DNA from: Streptomyces cucumeris
GTDB taxonomy: Bacteria; Actinomycetota; Actinomycetes; Streptomycetales; Streptomycetaceae
Assembly (NCBI RefSeq): GCF_024295805.1
Contig: NZ_JANCLX010000001.1
Location: 297,901 to 361,900 of the forward strand
Reading direction: 5' to 3'
Length of the DNA stretch: 64,000 bases
In this document: piece after piece, positions 36,940 to 46,308 of the stretch
Layout: every line of letters begins with the position of its first letter
Position numbering within the stretch: the stretch's first letter is position 1
Notes under the pieces: model-generated
Told to the model about the DNA's origin: nothing
The model's input: the letters and a program-made list of their open reading frames with translations, nothing else
The model's database searches: none
Position numbers and translations under genes: made by a program

Positions 36940-37536
36940 GTGACGCAACAGAGCCCGAACGTCGATCTCGGCCCCGCGGCCGGCCGGGTCACCGCGCTGC
37001 TCGGCGGTGTCTCGGACGACCAGCTGACGGCACGCACCCCCTGTGCGGAGTATGTGGTGGGGGATCTGCTGGACCACATGATGGGGCTCGCGCTCGCCTT
37101 CCAGGACGCGGCGCACAAGAAGGCGCCGGAGGACCCGGAGCGGTCCGCACCCGGTCGGGGGTCCGCGGCGCGGCTGGAGCCGGGCTGGCGGGAGGAACTG
37201 CCCCGGCGGCTGGACGGCATGGCGGCCGCGTGGCGGGACCCGGCGGCCTGGCAGGGGAACGCGCAGGCCGGGGGAGTCACCCTGCCCGCCGAGGTCATGG
37301 GGCTGGTCGCGCTGGACGAACTGGTGATCCACGGCTGGGATCTGGCCCGTGCGACCGGCCAGCCCTTCGACTGCGACGCCCGCAGCACCGAGGCCGTCCT
37401 CGCCCTGCTGTCGCAGTCCGCCCTGGAGGACCGCCCGAAGGAACTGTTCGGCGCGGTCGTCCCGGTGCCGGAAGACGCCCCGCCACTCGACCGCGCGGTG
37501 GGCCTCAGCGGCCGCGACCCCGCCTGGCGGGCCTGA
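36940..37536 (+). CDS. TIGR03086-type DinB-like metal-binding protein
   Basis: 198 aa. ARTPCAEYVVGDLLDHMMG holds the first His and VALDELVIHGWDLARATGQP the second conserved HxWD region of the DinB/mycothiol maleylpyruvate isomerase-like fold. Such proteins bind a metal through three His and some use mycothiol as thiol cofactor. GAGGAGG precedes the GTG. It stands alone; the function is otherwise unknown. Confidence 0.85.
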   Translation: MTQQSPNVDLGPAAGRVTALLGGVSDDQLTARTPCAEYVVGDLLDHMMGLALAFQDAAHKKAPEDPERSAPGRGSAARLEPGWREELPRRLDGMAAAWRDPAAWQGNAQAGGVTLPAEVMGLVALDELVIHGWDLARATGQPFDCDARSTEAVLALLSQSALEDRPKELFGAVVPVPEDAPPLDRAVGLSGRDPAWRA

Positions 37537-37728
37537 GCGCGGCCCCAGCGCGGGGACGGCACGGGACGCGCGCCGCGCGGAGGGCGGCCCAGTGGTGGGG
37601 GCACGCATCGGGCGGGTTGGCGCGTTGCGCCGACGGCCGCGGTCGTGCCGGTGCGGGAGGGCGCCTCGCCGCTGTGACCTCGCCCGGTCGGCCTCAGCGG
37701 GCAGCCCCGCACGGGAAGGGGTGCCCCG

Positions 37729-38230
37729 GGTCCTGGCGAGGGCCTCTTCGGGTTCTCTGGGCCGCAGGGTGAGCATGCGGCGGCCAAGGGCTGAGCTGGT
37801 GCACTGCTCGCGGAAGAAGCAGGGGCGGCAGGCCAGGACGCCCTCGTCGTCGGCGGCCCGCTTCACGATCACCTCCCGCCCCTTGGCATCGGTGCGGAGG
37901 AAGTAGGTCAGCACGAGGATCTGCCGCAGTACCCGCATTGTCTCGATCCCTCATCCCTTCCGGGGCCCCGGGTGCCCACACGGCCCGCACAACGCCAGCG
38001 CGTCCTGACCGAAGACCTGCGCGAGCCTGTCCCGCTTGGTCCGCGAGGACGGCTTGCGCCAGCCGTCCATCCGCAGCTCGTACCGGTGGGGGAACTCCGC
38101 GACGTCCACGGCCGCGACCGGCCGGACGGTGCCGCGCCCGCATCGCCAGGCTCCCCAGTGGAAACGCTGCCCGGGCCACCACCGCCGTCTGCTCCGGGAT
38201 CTCCGGCAGCCCTTTCGGCCACGTCGACAC
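37729..38230 (-). pseudogene. Decayed IS1182-family transposase
   Basis: Three frames on the minus strand together give the pieces of one transposase in the correct order. The N-terminus (PEIPEQTAVVARAAFPLGSL, about 38123-38227) is followed by a middle segment (FPHRYELRMDGWRKPSSRTK through RLAQVFGQDALAL, about 37951-38122). After a frameshift near 37940 comes MRVLRQILVLTYFLRTDAKG, then ACRPCFFREQCTSSALGRRM and LTLRPREPEEALARTR (37729-37938). The stretches between the pieces, including the catalytic core, are deleted. Terminal repeats were not found. Recognised from memory of IS1182-type sequences. Confidence 0.65.
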
Positions 38231-38353
38231 TCACACCACCCCCACGACCGCACGCCAAGCCAACGACCAGACGGGTAGCGCGACAGGCTGTGACGCAGGT
38301 CATGGAGAAACGGTGACAGGGGGTTGTCGCGGACAGTTGCGAGTGTCGACGAC

Positions 38354-39292
38354 ATGACGATCACCGATGAGGACTGCCTCGCCGAGACCCTGGCATTCAA
38401 CAAGCAATTCGAGGCTGCTGCTGCGAGCCGTCCCACGCGCGGGGAAGCGCCGGACGCAACCGTGCTGGCGCTCCTGCGGCGTAACCGGCTCGGTGGTCAC
38501 ACGCCACCGGTGAGACTGTCGCACGGTCAAGACCGCGTCGTAGTGGGCGGGGTGAAGGTCCGGGTGTTCGTGCCCGACCACGTCGACGGCGTATACCTGC
38601 ACATCCACGGGGGTGGCTGGGCGTTTGGCTCTGCGGATGGGCAGGACGAGAAGTTGTGGCAGCTTGCCGTGCAGGCACGGCTGGCTGTGGTGAGCGTGGA
38701 GTACCGCCTGGCGCCGGAGCACCCGTTCCCCGCCGGACCCGACGACTGCGAAGCAGCCACCCGTTGGCTGGTCGAGAACGCCGATGCCGAGTTCGGCACC
38801 GGGCGGCTGCTGATCGGTGGCGAATCGGCCGGCGCCCACCTGAGTGTCGTGACACTGCTGCGCCTTCGCGACCGGCACGGCATCGCTGGCGCGTTCCGGG
38901 CGGCCAATCTGCTCTTCGGCCCGTACGACCTGTCGATGACACCGAGCCAGCGGTCGTTCGGCACCAGGCAGCTGCTGAGCAATACCGACTCGTTGCACGG
39001 CAGTTATGAGCTGTTCACACCCGGGATGGGGGGAGAGCAGCGCCGCGCCCCGGAGGTCTCGCCGCTCTTCGCCGACCTGACCGGCCTGCCGCCCGCCCGG
39101 ATCGTCGTCGGCACCGAGGACCCGCTGCTGGACGACTCACTGTTTCTGGCCCAGCGATGGCAGGCGGCGGGTGCGCCCGTGCAGCTCGGCGTCGTCGCCG
39201 GGGCGATGCACGGCTTCACTCTGTTCCCGCTGACCATCACCGAGCGGGAACAGGCGCGTGAGCGGGAGTTCCTGGCCACGGCGGGACGGTAA
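38354..39292 (+). CDS. HSL-type alpha/beta hydrolase
   Basis: 312 aa. LHIHGGGWAFGSADG is the oxyanion HGGG motif, LIGGESAGAHLSVV the nucleophile Ser motif, EDPLLDDS carries the Asp and GAMHGFTLFP the His. This is the hormone-sensitive-lipase esterase family acting on short esters or lactones. The ATG lacks a ribosome-binding site, so a leaderless message is possible. The gene lies just downstream of a decayed transposase and is followed after 10 bp by a WYL regulator. Codon use is slightly less GC-biased than neighbours. Confidence 0.88.
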   Translation: MTITDEDCLAETLAFNKQFEAAAASRPTRGEAPDATVLALLRRNRLGGHTPPVRLSHGQDRVVVGGVKVRVFVPDHVDGVYLHIHGGGWAFGSADGQDEKLWQLAVQARLAVVSVEYRLAPEHPFPAGPDDCEAATRWLVENADAEFGTGRLLIGGESAGAHLSVVTLLRLRDRHGIAGAFRAANLLFGPYDLSMTPSQRSFGTRQLLSNTDSLHGSYELFTPGMGGEQRRAPEVSPLFADLTGLPPARIVVGTEDPLLDDSLFLAQRWQAAGAPVQLGVVAGAMHGFTLFPLTITEREQAREREFLATAGR

Positions 39293-39302
39293 CGTCGGCC
39301 CG

Positions 39303-40028
39303 ATGAACCGCACTACCCGGCTCTATGCGCTGGTGGAAGAGTTGCGCGCGGCAGCGCCGCGGCCGCTGACGGTCGCAGCGCTCGCCGCACGGTTCGAGGT
39401 CAGCACGCGCACGGTACAGCGAGACCTCCAGTCGCTGATGGAGTCCGGTGTCCCGGTGCGCACCACACCGGGACGCGGCGGAGGCTGGACGATCGACCCG
39501 GCGATGACGCTGCCCCCGATCCACTTCACCGCCGATGAGGCCTCGGCGTTGGCCGCCGCGCTGGCCGCGGCCGACACCTCCGCCCCCTACTCCGGGGCGG
39601 CCCGCACGGCGTACCAGAAGATCGCGGCATCGATGACCGGTCCCGCCTCGGCGGCGGCCCGGGAACTGGCCGTACGGATCGTCGCGCTGCCGTCGCGGAC
39701 CGACTCCGCGGTCCGCGTCACAGTGGAACAGGCCGTCACCCACACCATGGTGCTGCGGCTGTCCTACATCGACGGGGCAGGGCACGAAAGCGACCGCGTA
39801 GTGGAACCGGCCGGACTGCTCACCGCCAGCGGCCGCTGGTACCTCATCGCCTGGTGCCGCACACGGCGGGCGGGCCGAGGCTTCCGGCTGGACCGGATCG
39901 CAGCAGCGGCTCCAACCGGTGAGCAGGCGCGGCCTCATGACCTGGCCGAACTGTTACTCGGCTCGGCCGCCGCCGGTGCGGTGCGGCCCACCGCGCTGGC
40001 CTCACTCGCACCCGGGCCTGACTCGTGA
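39303..40028 (+). CDS. HTH-WYL (YafY/DeoR-like) transcriptional regulator
   Basis: 241 aa. The N-terminal winged helix (RPLTVAALAARFEVSTRTVQ, RDLQSLMESGVPV) is followed by a WYL domain (RLSYIDGAGHESDRVVEPAG, LLTASGRWYLIAWCRTRRAG, FRLDRI), a ligand-sensing fold. It begins 10 bp after the esterase, so it likely controls that gene and itself. A second IS remnant lies downstream. Confidence 0.88.
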   Translation: MNRTTRLYALVEELRAAAPRPLTVAALAARFEVSTRTVQRDLQSLMESGVPVRTTPGRGGGWTIDPAMTLPPIHFTADEASALAAALAAADTSAPYSGAARTAYQKIAASMTGPASAAARELAVRIVALPSRTDSAVRVTVEQAVTHTMVLRLSYIDGAGHESDRVVEPAGLLTASGRWYLIAWCRTRRAGRGFRLDRIAAAAPTGEQARPHDLAELLLGSAAAGAVRPTALASLAPGPDS

Positions 40029-40242
40029 ATTGCGCAGCAGAGTCAGCCGGGCCGACGGCGACAAGACGTTCGCCGGGGTGGTTGCCAAAGGTGTCCGGAT
40101 CACTGACCGATCCGAGCGCCGGGTCAGGCCAGCCCCGCTTGAGGGTGTACTCCCCTGCGTATACGGGCCGACGAGCATGACGTTGAGCCTTCGTGCGCGG
40201 CGGCCAGCGGCCGCAGCGTGGTCTTCCGTGCCCCCTGCGTCC

Positions 40243-40314
40243 TCGCGCCAGACCTTCCGCCACCTGGTCGTCCGTCAGGAGGCGAGGCGGGCCCGTCGGC
40301 GTCGAGTCAGTCAC
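40243..40314 (-). pseudogene. Possible 5' fragment of a pterin-carbinolamine dehydratase gene
   Basis: A 24-codon frame starting MTDSTPTGPP with PRLLTDDQVAEGLAR resembles the N-terminus of 4a-hydroxytetrahydrobiopterin dehydratases, but similarity ends at once and the frame continues as meaningless Arg-rich sequence. A truncated relic is possible. Between 40029 and 40242 nothing was recognised. Confidence 0.25.
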
Positions 40315-40573
40315 CGGCGCCGCCCTCCCGCGCCGCGGCCAGACGGCTGGGCATCTCCCGGAGGATCACCGTGATCCGCTCCTGATCGTCCGCGGTCAGC
40401 GTCTCGCGCTCCGCCAGCAGCGGCGCCCGCTCCTCCCGCAGAACCCGTGCGGCCTCCGGACCCGGCGCCCGCTCCCACGTTCCGTCGGCCGACCACACCC
40501 GGTGCAGGATCCCGTCGATCACCTGCCGGTGGTCCCGCCATCTGCCACAACGGCTGTTGCTGACCGGCAGGAA
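40307..40573 (-). pseudogene. IS5-family transposase remnant
   Basis: On the minus strand FLPVSNSRCGRWRDHRQVID and GILHRV, immediately followed by WSADGTWERA, are N-terminal blocks of IS5-type transposases that normally have about 25 residues (the WRDLPERYGPW region) between them. The in-frame junction suggests an internal deletion. The following LREERAPLLAERETLTADDQ tail is of a different, unidentified origin. No start, catalytic domain or terminal repeats remain. Confidence 0.55.
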
Positions 40574-40628
40574 CGGCGTGCCCCCGGCGCTGGGCCGCGC
40601 GCGAGTGCGCACCGCGTCGTGGGACCGC

Positions 40629-41540
40629 TCAGAACGCGTACCAGCGCACCGTCGCGTCGCCGTCCCGCAGGGAGGCCACCCGGCGGGTGAACTCGGTGTG
40701 TGCCGCCGGGTTGCCCGGCGCGTGCTGGGCAACCCATGCGCAGCTCGCGGTCTCCCGGGCGCCGCGCAGCACCGCGCATCCCGGCCACTCGCGTACGTCC
40801 CAGCCGTAGGCCGCCGTGAAGTCGTCGTAGGCGACCGGGGCGAGGCCGTAGCGGTCCCGGCTCAGGGCCATCACCACCAGGTCGTGTTCGCGCAGGTCCG
40901 AGGAGAACGTCTCCAGGTCGACGAGGACCGGACCGTCCGGGCCGATATGCACATTGCGGGGCAGCGCGTCCCCGTGGATCGGGCCGGGAGCGAGCCACGG
41001 GGTGAGCTCGGCGGCCGCCGCCGCGAAGTCGTCCCGGCGGGACCGCAGATACGCCGCGTCCGCCGGATCGATCGCGTCCCCGGCCAGCCGCAGCCACCGT
41101 TCCACGCCGCCCAGCAGCTCCCGCCGCGGCAGTTCCAGCGACAGCCCGGCGGGCGGCTCCGGCAGGGCGTGCACCAGATGCAGCAGCGCGGCCAGGTCGC
41201 GGGGCCCGGCGGGCCGCACCGGCTCGGGGAGCTGCTGCCAGTACGTCACCAGATGGCCGGAGAACGGCAGCGGCTGCTCCGAGCCGTAGCGCCGGTCCGG
41301 CCGCACCGCGGGCAGCCCCTCCCGGGCGAGCCAGTCGGCCACCTTCAGCTCCCGGGCGGCCCGGTCCCACACCTCCAGGTCCCGGCTGACCCGCACCACC
41401 AGCGACAGATCGTCCACGGCGAACACGGCGTTCTCCCCGAGGGCCAGCAGCCGGGCCCCGGCCGCCCCGGCCCGGTACGGCGGCAGCGCCGCCCCCAGCA
41501 CCGCCCGCGCCCGCTCCTCCGTGAACGCCACGTCCACCAC
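40629..41540 (-). CDS. Aminoglycoside-phosphotransferase-fold kinase
   Basis: 303 aa. LALGENAVFAVDDLSLVVRV is the N-lobe ATP site, GPIHGDALPRNVHIGPDGP the Brenner-type catalytic loop (HGDxxxxN) and VLVDLETFSSD the metal-binding Asp. This APH/choline-kinase fold phosphorylates small hydroxylated molecules; family alone does not show drug resistance. GTG at 41538-41540 has GGAGG 7 nt upstream. It is divergent from a sugar ABC importer, so a sugar or aminocyclitol substrate is conceivable. Confidence 0.85.
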   Translation of the reverse strand: MVDVAFTEERARAVLGAALPPYRAGAAGARLLALGENAVFAVDDLSLVVRVSRDLEVWDRAARELKVADWLAREGLPAVRPDRRYGSEQPLPFSGHLVTYWQQLPEPVRPAGPRDLAALLHLVHALPEPPAGLSLELPRRELLGGVERWLRLAGDAIDPADAAYLRSRRDDFAAAAAELTPWLAPGPIHGDALPRNVHIGPDGPVLVDLETFSSDLREHDLVVMALSRDRYGLAPVAYDDFTAAYGWDVREWPGCAVLRGARETASCAWVAQHAPGNPAAHTEFTRRVASLRDGDATVRWYAF

Positions 41541-41781
41541 GCCCTACCTCCTTCGCCTCCCGTGAGCCACGCCTCATCATGCACCGCCGTCCGTCCGGTG
41601 ATCGCCGTCGGGTGCGCCGCGCCGGACCGGGCGGGGCCAACTCCCGTACGCCGCGCCGCGGGTCGTATGCCTTGACTGCGCCCGGCCCCCTCCGCACGAT
41701 GACGTGGGCTTCCCCATCGGGCCGCCCCGTACCGCTCCGTCCCACCGCCCGCACCGCCGCGCCTCGAAGGAGCCTCCTGAC

Positions 41782-42717
41782 GTGACACCCATGACCGCGA
41801 CGGCGCGGCCGGACCGGAGAGCGGGGGCGGGGGCTTCCGGTGGGGGTGCGCCGGGGGTCCGGCGTGTCACCGGGCACGGTGCCTGGTTCCTGGTGCTGCC
41901 CGCGCTGATCCCGATCCTGCTGCTGAGCGTCGGCCCGCTGCTGTACGGGATCGCGCTCGCGTTCACCGACGCGCAGTCGGGGCGGACCGAGCCCACCGAG
42001 TGGATCGGGCTGCTCAACTTCCAGGACCTGGCGCAGGACACGCTGTTCTGGGAGTCGTTCCGGATCGGGCTGCTCTGGGCGGTCGCCGTATCGGTGCCTC
42101 AGTTCGTGCTGGCGCTCGGGCTGGCGCTCCTTCTCAACCAGAACCTCCGCTTCCGGTGGCTGGCACGGGCGTTGGCGATCGTTCCGTGGGCGATGCCGGA
42201 GGTGGTGGTCGGCATCATGTGGCGGCTGGTCTACCACCCGGAGGCGGGCATCCTCGGGGAGACGCTGGGCACCCAGCGGGACTGGCTGGGGAGTCTGGGC
42301 ACAGCGCTGCCCGCGGTGGTCGTGGTCGGCATCTGGGCGCGGCTGCCGCAGGTGACGGTGGTGCTGCTGGCGGGGCTCTCGAACGTGCCGCGGGAACTGC
42401 ACGAGGCCGCGGCGATGGACGGCGCGGGCGCGTGGCGGCGGTTCCGCACCGTCACCTGGCCCGCCATCCGGCCGGTCGCCCTCGCCATCGGCGCGCTCAG
42501 CTTCATCTGGAACATCAACTCCTTCGCGCTGGTGTACGTCCTGACCGGCGGCGGGCCCGGTGGACGCACCCGGCTGCCGATGCTCTTCGCCTATGAAGAG
42601 GCGTTCCGCTACGGCCAGTTCGGTTATGCGGCGGCGATGGGATGCGTACTGGTCGCGGTGGTCTCGGTGCTGCTCGCGGTCCAGCTCGTCGGACGGCTGA
42701 GGGGAGACGACCGATGA
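41782..42717 (+). CDS. Carbohydrate ABC transporter permease 1 (MalF type)
   Basis: 311 aa, six membrane segments starting with GAWFLVLPALIPILLLSVGP. The EAA loop ELHEAAAMDGAGAWRRFRTV (contact with the ATPase) is present. AAGGAG lies 9 nt before the GTG. First gene of a permease-permease-binding-protein operon joined by ATGA overlaps. No ATPase gene is adjacent; such importers in Streptomyces share the MsiK ATPase (general knowledge). Confidence 0.92.
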   Translation: MTPMTATARPDRRAGAGASGGGAPGVRRVTGHGAWFLVLPALIPILLLSVGPLLYGIALAFTDAQSGRTEPTEWIGLLNFQDLAQDTLFWESFRIGLLWAVAVSVPQFVLALGLALLLNQNLRFRWLARALAIVPWAMPEVVVGIMWRLVYHPEAGILGETLGTQRDWLGSLGTALPAVVVVGIWARLPQVTVVLLAGLSNVPRELHEAAAMDGAGAWRRFRTVTWPAIRPVALAIGALSFIWNINSFALVYVLTGGGPGGRTRLPMLFAYEEAFRYGQFGYAAAMGCVLVAVVSVLLAVQLVGRLRGDDR

Positions 42718-43583
42718 CCACGGCCTCACGTCCGCCGCGCGGGCTTCTCGTCCGGCGCCGCGCGGCCCGCACCGGTCAGTACCTCGCGCTGCTGGGCTAT
42801 CTGGTCTTCCTCGGCTTCCCGCTGCTGTGGCTGGTGTCCACCGCGTTCACATCGCCGCGCGAACTGGCCGGTCTGCACCCGGGCTGGATCCCGGACCATC
42901 CGACGCTCGACAACTTCCGGCAGGCGTTCGACGAGCAGCCACTGCTGCGGGCCGGGGCCAACAGTCTGCTCGCCGCGCTGGCCGCGGCCGTCATCGCGGT
43001 GGTGATCGCGACCCCGATGGCGTACGTCATGGCGCGGCACCACCGCTCCCCGCTGTCCCGGGCGGCCACCGGCTGGGTGGTGGTCAGCCAGGCGTTCCCC
43101 TTTGTGCTGGTGATCATCCCGCTGTTCCTGGTGCTCAAGAACCTCCGGCTGATCGACTCCCTCGGCGGGCTGATCCTGGTCTATGTGGTGTGGTCCCTGC
43201 CGTTCGCGCTGTGGATGCTCGCGGGGTACGTCCGGGCGGTGCCGCCCGAACTGGAGGAGGCCGCGGCGGTGGACGGCGCGGGGCGGCTCCGGGCGCTGGT
43301 CTCGGTCACCATGCCGCTGCTGGCCCCGGGGATCGTGGCCACCGCCCTGTTCGCCTTCATCAACGCATGGAACGAGTTCTTCTTCGCCCTCGTCCTGCTC
43401 AAGTCCCCCGAGAAACAGACGATGCCGGTCATCCTCACCCACTTCATCGGCGCGGAGGGCGTGGCCGACCTCGGACCGCTGGCCGCCGCCTCGCTGCTGG
43501 CGACCCTTCCCTCCCTCGTCCTCTTCGCCGTCATCCAGCGGCGGATCACCAGCGGCACGCTGGCCGGGGCGGTGAAGCACTGA
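42714..43583 (+). CDS. Carbohydrate ABC transporter permease 2 (MalG type)
   Basis: 289 aa. TGQYLALLGYLVFLGFPLLW opens the first membrane segment; the EAA loop is ELEEAAAVDGAGRLRALVSV. The C-terminal AAASLLATLPSLVLFAVIQR ends the last segment. Overlaps the first permease by ATGA and the binding-protein gene by one base. Confidence 0.92.
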   Translation: MTTASRPPRGLLVRRRAARTGQYLALLGYLVFLGFPLLWLVSTAFTSPRELAGLHPGWIPDHPTLDNFRQAFDEQPLLRAGANSLLAALAAAVIAVVIATPMAYVMARHHRSPLSRAATGWVVVSQAFPFVLVIIPLFLVLKNLRLIDSLGGLILVYVVWSLPFALWMLAGYVRAVPPELEEAAAVDGAGRLRALVSVTMPLLAPGIVATALFAFINAWNEFFFALVLLKSPEKQTMPVILTHFIGAEGVADLGPLAAASLLATLPSLVLFAVIQRRITSGTLAGAVKH

Positions 43584-44881
43584 TGCGCCGCCGGGGCTTC
43601 CTCGCCGGGGCGCTGGCCGCCCCCGCCGTCACCGGGCTGCTGCCGGGCTGCGCTCCGCAGCGGCGTCGCCGCACGGGCGGGAAGGTCAGGCTCCGCTTCC
43701 AGTCGCTGGCCTGGCAGAAGGAGTCGGTGGACGCGGTCAGACGGCTGGTGGGGGAGTGGAACGCGGCCCACCCGGACATCACGGTGGAGTACCTCCAGGG
43801 CAGTTGGGACAGCGTCCACGACCAGCTGCTCACCTCCTTCGAGGCCGGAGAGGCGCCGGACATCATCCACGACGCCGCGGACGATCTCGCCGACTTCGCC
43901 TACGGCGGCTGTCTCGCCGATCTCGGCGGGCTGCTGCCGCGCCGGCTGAAGGACGACATCCCGGAGCAGAGCTGGCGGACCACCACCTTCGGCGACGGTG
44001 TCTTCGGCGTGCCCTTCCTCCAGGAGCCACGGGTGCTGATCGCCCACCGCCCGGCACTGGAGGAGGCCCGGGTGCGCATCCCGACCGCGCGGGACCCGTG
44101 GAGCTGGGCGGAGTTCGAGGACGTGGCGCGGGAGCTGACCCGGGGTGGCCGGCACGGGGTGGCCTGGCCGCTCAAGGAGCCCGTCTCCGCGACCCTCAAC
44201 CTCTCGCTGTCCACCGGTGGCAGGCTCTTCCACCGCGGCGCGGACGGCAAGGTCACCATCCGCTTCGATGCGGCCGACCAGCGGGTGCCGCGCACCATCC
44301 ACGACCAGGTGGTACGTGACCGCACGGCCTCCCGCACCACCCTCGGCATGGGCGGTTCGGACACCCTGCCCGGTTTCTTCGGCGGGAAGTACGCGATGGT
44401 CCCGCTCGGCTTCTCCTACCGCCAGCAGATCGTGCAGCAGGCGCCCGAGGGGTTCGAGTGGACCGTACTGCCGTCCCCGGCGGGCCCCGGCGGTGACCAG
44501 CGGCAGGGGGTGAGCCCGCAGACGCTGTCCATCGCGGAGGACAGCCCGTACCGGGAGGAGGCCATCCGCTTCCTGGACTTCCTGCTGCGGCCGGCCCCCA
44601 TGGTGCGGCTCGCGCTCGGCGACTGGATGCTGCCGACCGGCGAGCGCGCCCTGCGCGATCCGGCGCTGCGCACCCGCCGGTACGGCTGGGCCACCGGTAC
44701 CGCGCTGGCCGGGACGCTGCGCCCGGCGCCCGCCCAGTCGGTGCGCGGCTATCCGGAGTGGAAGGACAAGGTCGCCACACCCGCGCTCCAGGAGTACTAC
44801 AGCGGGGCGATCGGGCTGGACGGACTACGGGACCGGCTGGTCGGGGACGGGAATCTGGTGCTGGCCCGCTACCAGCGCTAG
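43583..44881 (+). CDS. Sugar ABC transporter substrate-binding lipoprotein
   Basis: 432 aa. [22 protein letters not shown] has a twin-arginine motif and a lipobox-like end (LLPGC, Cys23), so it is probably a Tat-exported lipoprotein. The mature part is a cluster-B type sugar-binding fold ([47 protein letters not shown]). The order permease-permease-binding protein is the reverse of the usual one. The sugar is unknown. Confidence 0.9.
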   Translation: MRRRGFLAGALAAPAVTGLLPGCAPQRRRRTGGKVRLRFQSLAWQKESVDAVRRLVGEWNAAHPDITVEYLQGSWDSVHDQLLTSFEAGEAPDIIHDAADDLADFAYGGCLADLGGLLPRRLKDDIPEQSWRTTTFGDGVFGVPFLQEPRVLIAHRPALEEARVRIPTARDPWSWAEFEDVARELTRGGRHGVAWPLKEPVSATLNLSLSTGGRLFHRGADGKVTIRFDAADQRVPRTIHDQVVRDRTASRTTLGMGGSDTLPGFFGGKYAMVPLGFSYRQQIVQQAPEGFEWTVLPSPAGPGGDQRQGVSPQTLSIAEDSPYREEAIRFLDFLLRPAPMVRLALGDWMLPTGERALRDPALRTRRYGWATGTALAGTLRPAPAQSVRGYPEWKDKVATPALQEYYSGAIGLDGLRDRLVGDGNLVLARYQR

Positions 44882-44919
44882 ACCGTGTCCGCAGAGTCCC
44901 GCCGGTGCGGGAAATTCAT

Positions 44920-44955
44920 TTGTACGAGACGTATCGTCTCGCTAACGTGAAGCAC
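44920..44955 (+). promoter_or_regulatory. mgt promoter with palindromic operator in the spacer
   Basis: TTGTAC (44920-44925) and TAACGT (44943-44948) are separated by exactly 17 bp, a good -35/-10 pair. The spacer is filled by the perfect dyad CGAGACG-TAT-CGTCTCG (44925-44941), the shape of a TetR-family operator. Transcription would begin near 44955, at the ATG of mgt (44956), so the message would be leaderless. Confidence 0.7.
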
Positions 44956-46176
44956 ATGACCGCATCCCCGCGCCGCCACCGGCCCGCCCACATCGCCATG
45001 TTCAGCATCGCCGCCCACGGCCATGTCAACCCGAGCCTGGAGGTGATCCGCGAACTGGTGGCCCGGGGCCACCGGGTCACCTATGCCATCCCCGAGTCCT
45101 TCGCGGCCAAGGTCGCCGAGACCGGCGCCGAACCCCGGATCTACACCTCCACCCTCCCCACCGACGACGAACCCGAGGCATGGGGCACCGAGGTCATCGA
45201 CCACATCGAGCCCTTCCTCGCCGACGCCGTCCAGTCGCTGCCCCAGCTACGACAGGCGTACCAGGACGATGAACCCGACCTCGTCCTCCATGACATCACC
45301 GCCTATCCGGCCCCCGTGCTCGCCCGTCGCTGGGGTGTCCCGGCCATCCAGCTCTCGCCCTGTCTCGTGGCCTGGGAGGGCTACGAGGAGGAGGTCGCCG
45401 AGCCGATGATGGCCCCCATCCGCGCGACCGAGCGCGGCCGGGCGTACTACGCGCGCTACCGCGCCTGGCTGGACGAGAACGGGATGGCCGACATGGACCC
45501 CGACCGGCTCATCGGCCGCCCCGGGCAGTGCATCGTGCTGATCCCCGAGGTGCTCCAGCCCCACGCCGACCGGGTCGACCGCGGCGTCTACACCTTCGTC
45601 GGTGCCTGCCAGGGCGACCGGAGCGGTCAGGGCACCTGGCGCCGCCCCGAGGGCCTGGCGTCCACCGACCGGGTCCTGCTGGTCTCCCTCGGCTCGACCT
45701 GGACCAAGGAGCCCGCTTTCTACCGCGCCTGTCTGGAGGCGTTCGGGGATCTCGCGGGCTGGTACGTCGTCCTCCAGATCGGCAGACACGTCGACATGGC
45801 CGAACTCGGTGAGATCCCGGCCAATGTCGAGGTGCATCGCTGGGTTCCGCAGCTCAGTGTGTTGCGCCAGGCCGATGTCTTCATCACCCACGCGGGTGCG
45901 GGCGGCAGCCAGGAGGGGCTGGCGTGCGGGGTGCCGATGGTCGCCGTACCGCAGGCCGTCGACCAGTTCGCCAACGCCGATGTGCTCCAGGGGCTCGGTG
46001 TCGCCCGCCACCTCCCCAAAGAGGAGGCGACACCCGAGGCGCTGCGGGAGGCGGTGCTCGCCCTCGCGGGCGACCCCGAGGTGGCCGCCCGGTGCGCGGC
46101 GGTCCGGGAGCGGATGGCGGGCGAGGGAGGGACCCGGCGGGCGGCCGACCTCATCGAGGCCCGGCTGTCCACCTGA
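44956..46176 (+). CDS. mgt: Macrolide glycosyltransferase (OleD/Mgt-like)
   Basis: 406 aa GT1 enzyme closely matching my memory of OleD/Mgt[21 protein letters not shown] (catalytic His21), [54 protein letters not shown] and the UDP-sugar site [14 protein letters not shown] with [20 protein letters not shown]. OleD-type enzymes inactivate macrolides by glucosylating the desosamine 2'-hydroxyl in the cytoplasm. ATG at 44956 was chosen because it coincides with the predicted transcription start; GTG at 44947 overlaps the -10. It is followed by a phosphatidyltransferase and an erm gene. Confidence 0.93.
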   Translation: MTASPRRHRPAHIAMFSIAAHGHVNPSLEVIRELVARGHRVTYAIPESFAAKVAETGAEPRIYTSTLPTDDEPEAWGTEVIDHIEPFLADAVQSLPQLRQAYQDDEPDLVLHDITAYPAPVLARRWGVPAIQLSPCLVAWEGYEEEVAEPMMAPIRATERGRAYYARYRAWLDENGMADMDPDRLIGRPGQCIVLIPEVLQPHADRVDRGVYTFVGACQGDRSGQGTWRRPEGLASTDRVLLVSLGSTWTKEPAFYRACLEAFGDLAGWYVVLQIGRHVDMAELGEIPANVEVHRWVPQLSVLRQADVFITHAGAGGSQEGLACGVPMVAVPQAVDQFANADVLQGLGVARHLPKEEATPEALREAVLALAGDPEVAARCAAVRERMAGEGGTRRAADLIEARLST

Positions 46177-46242
46177 ACCTGCCATTGACCCGTTGAACAG
46201 AGGAGACCGATACCCCCCGGGAAAGGTTGCGTTGGTCCGCTC

Positions 46243-46272
46243 TTGTCTCTTCTGCTACCGGCTTCTTAGCTT
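46243..46272 (+). promoter_or_regulatory. Candidate promoter of the CDP-alcohol transferase gene
   Basis: TTGTCT (46243-46248) and TAGCTT (46267-46272) are 18 bp apart, 36 bp before the ATG; the surrounding 60 bases are unusually A/T-rich for this window. Confidence 0.4.
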
Positions 46273-46308
46273 TGAGTAAACGCTTGTCAAACGCCAGGAA
46301 GCTGAAGA

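Noticed and set aside
44956..46176. Interpretation of the glycosyltransferase as a natural-product biosynthetic enzyme
   Set aside because: Sequence is closest in memory to macrolide-inactivating OleD/Mgt enzymes and no biosynthetic genes are adjacent.
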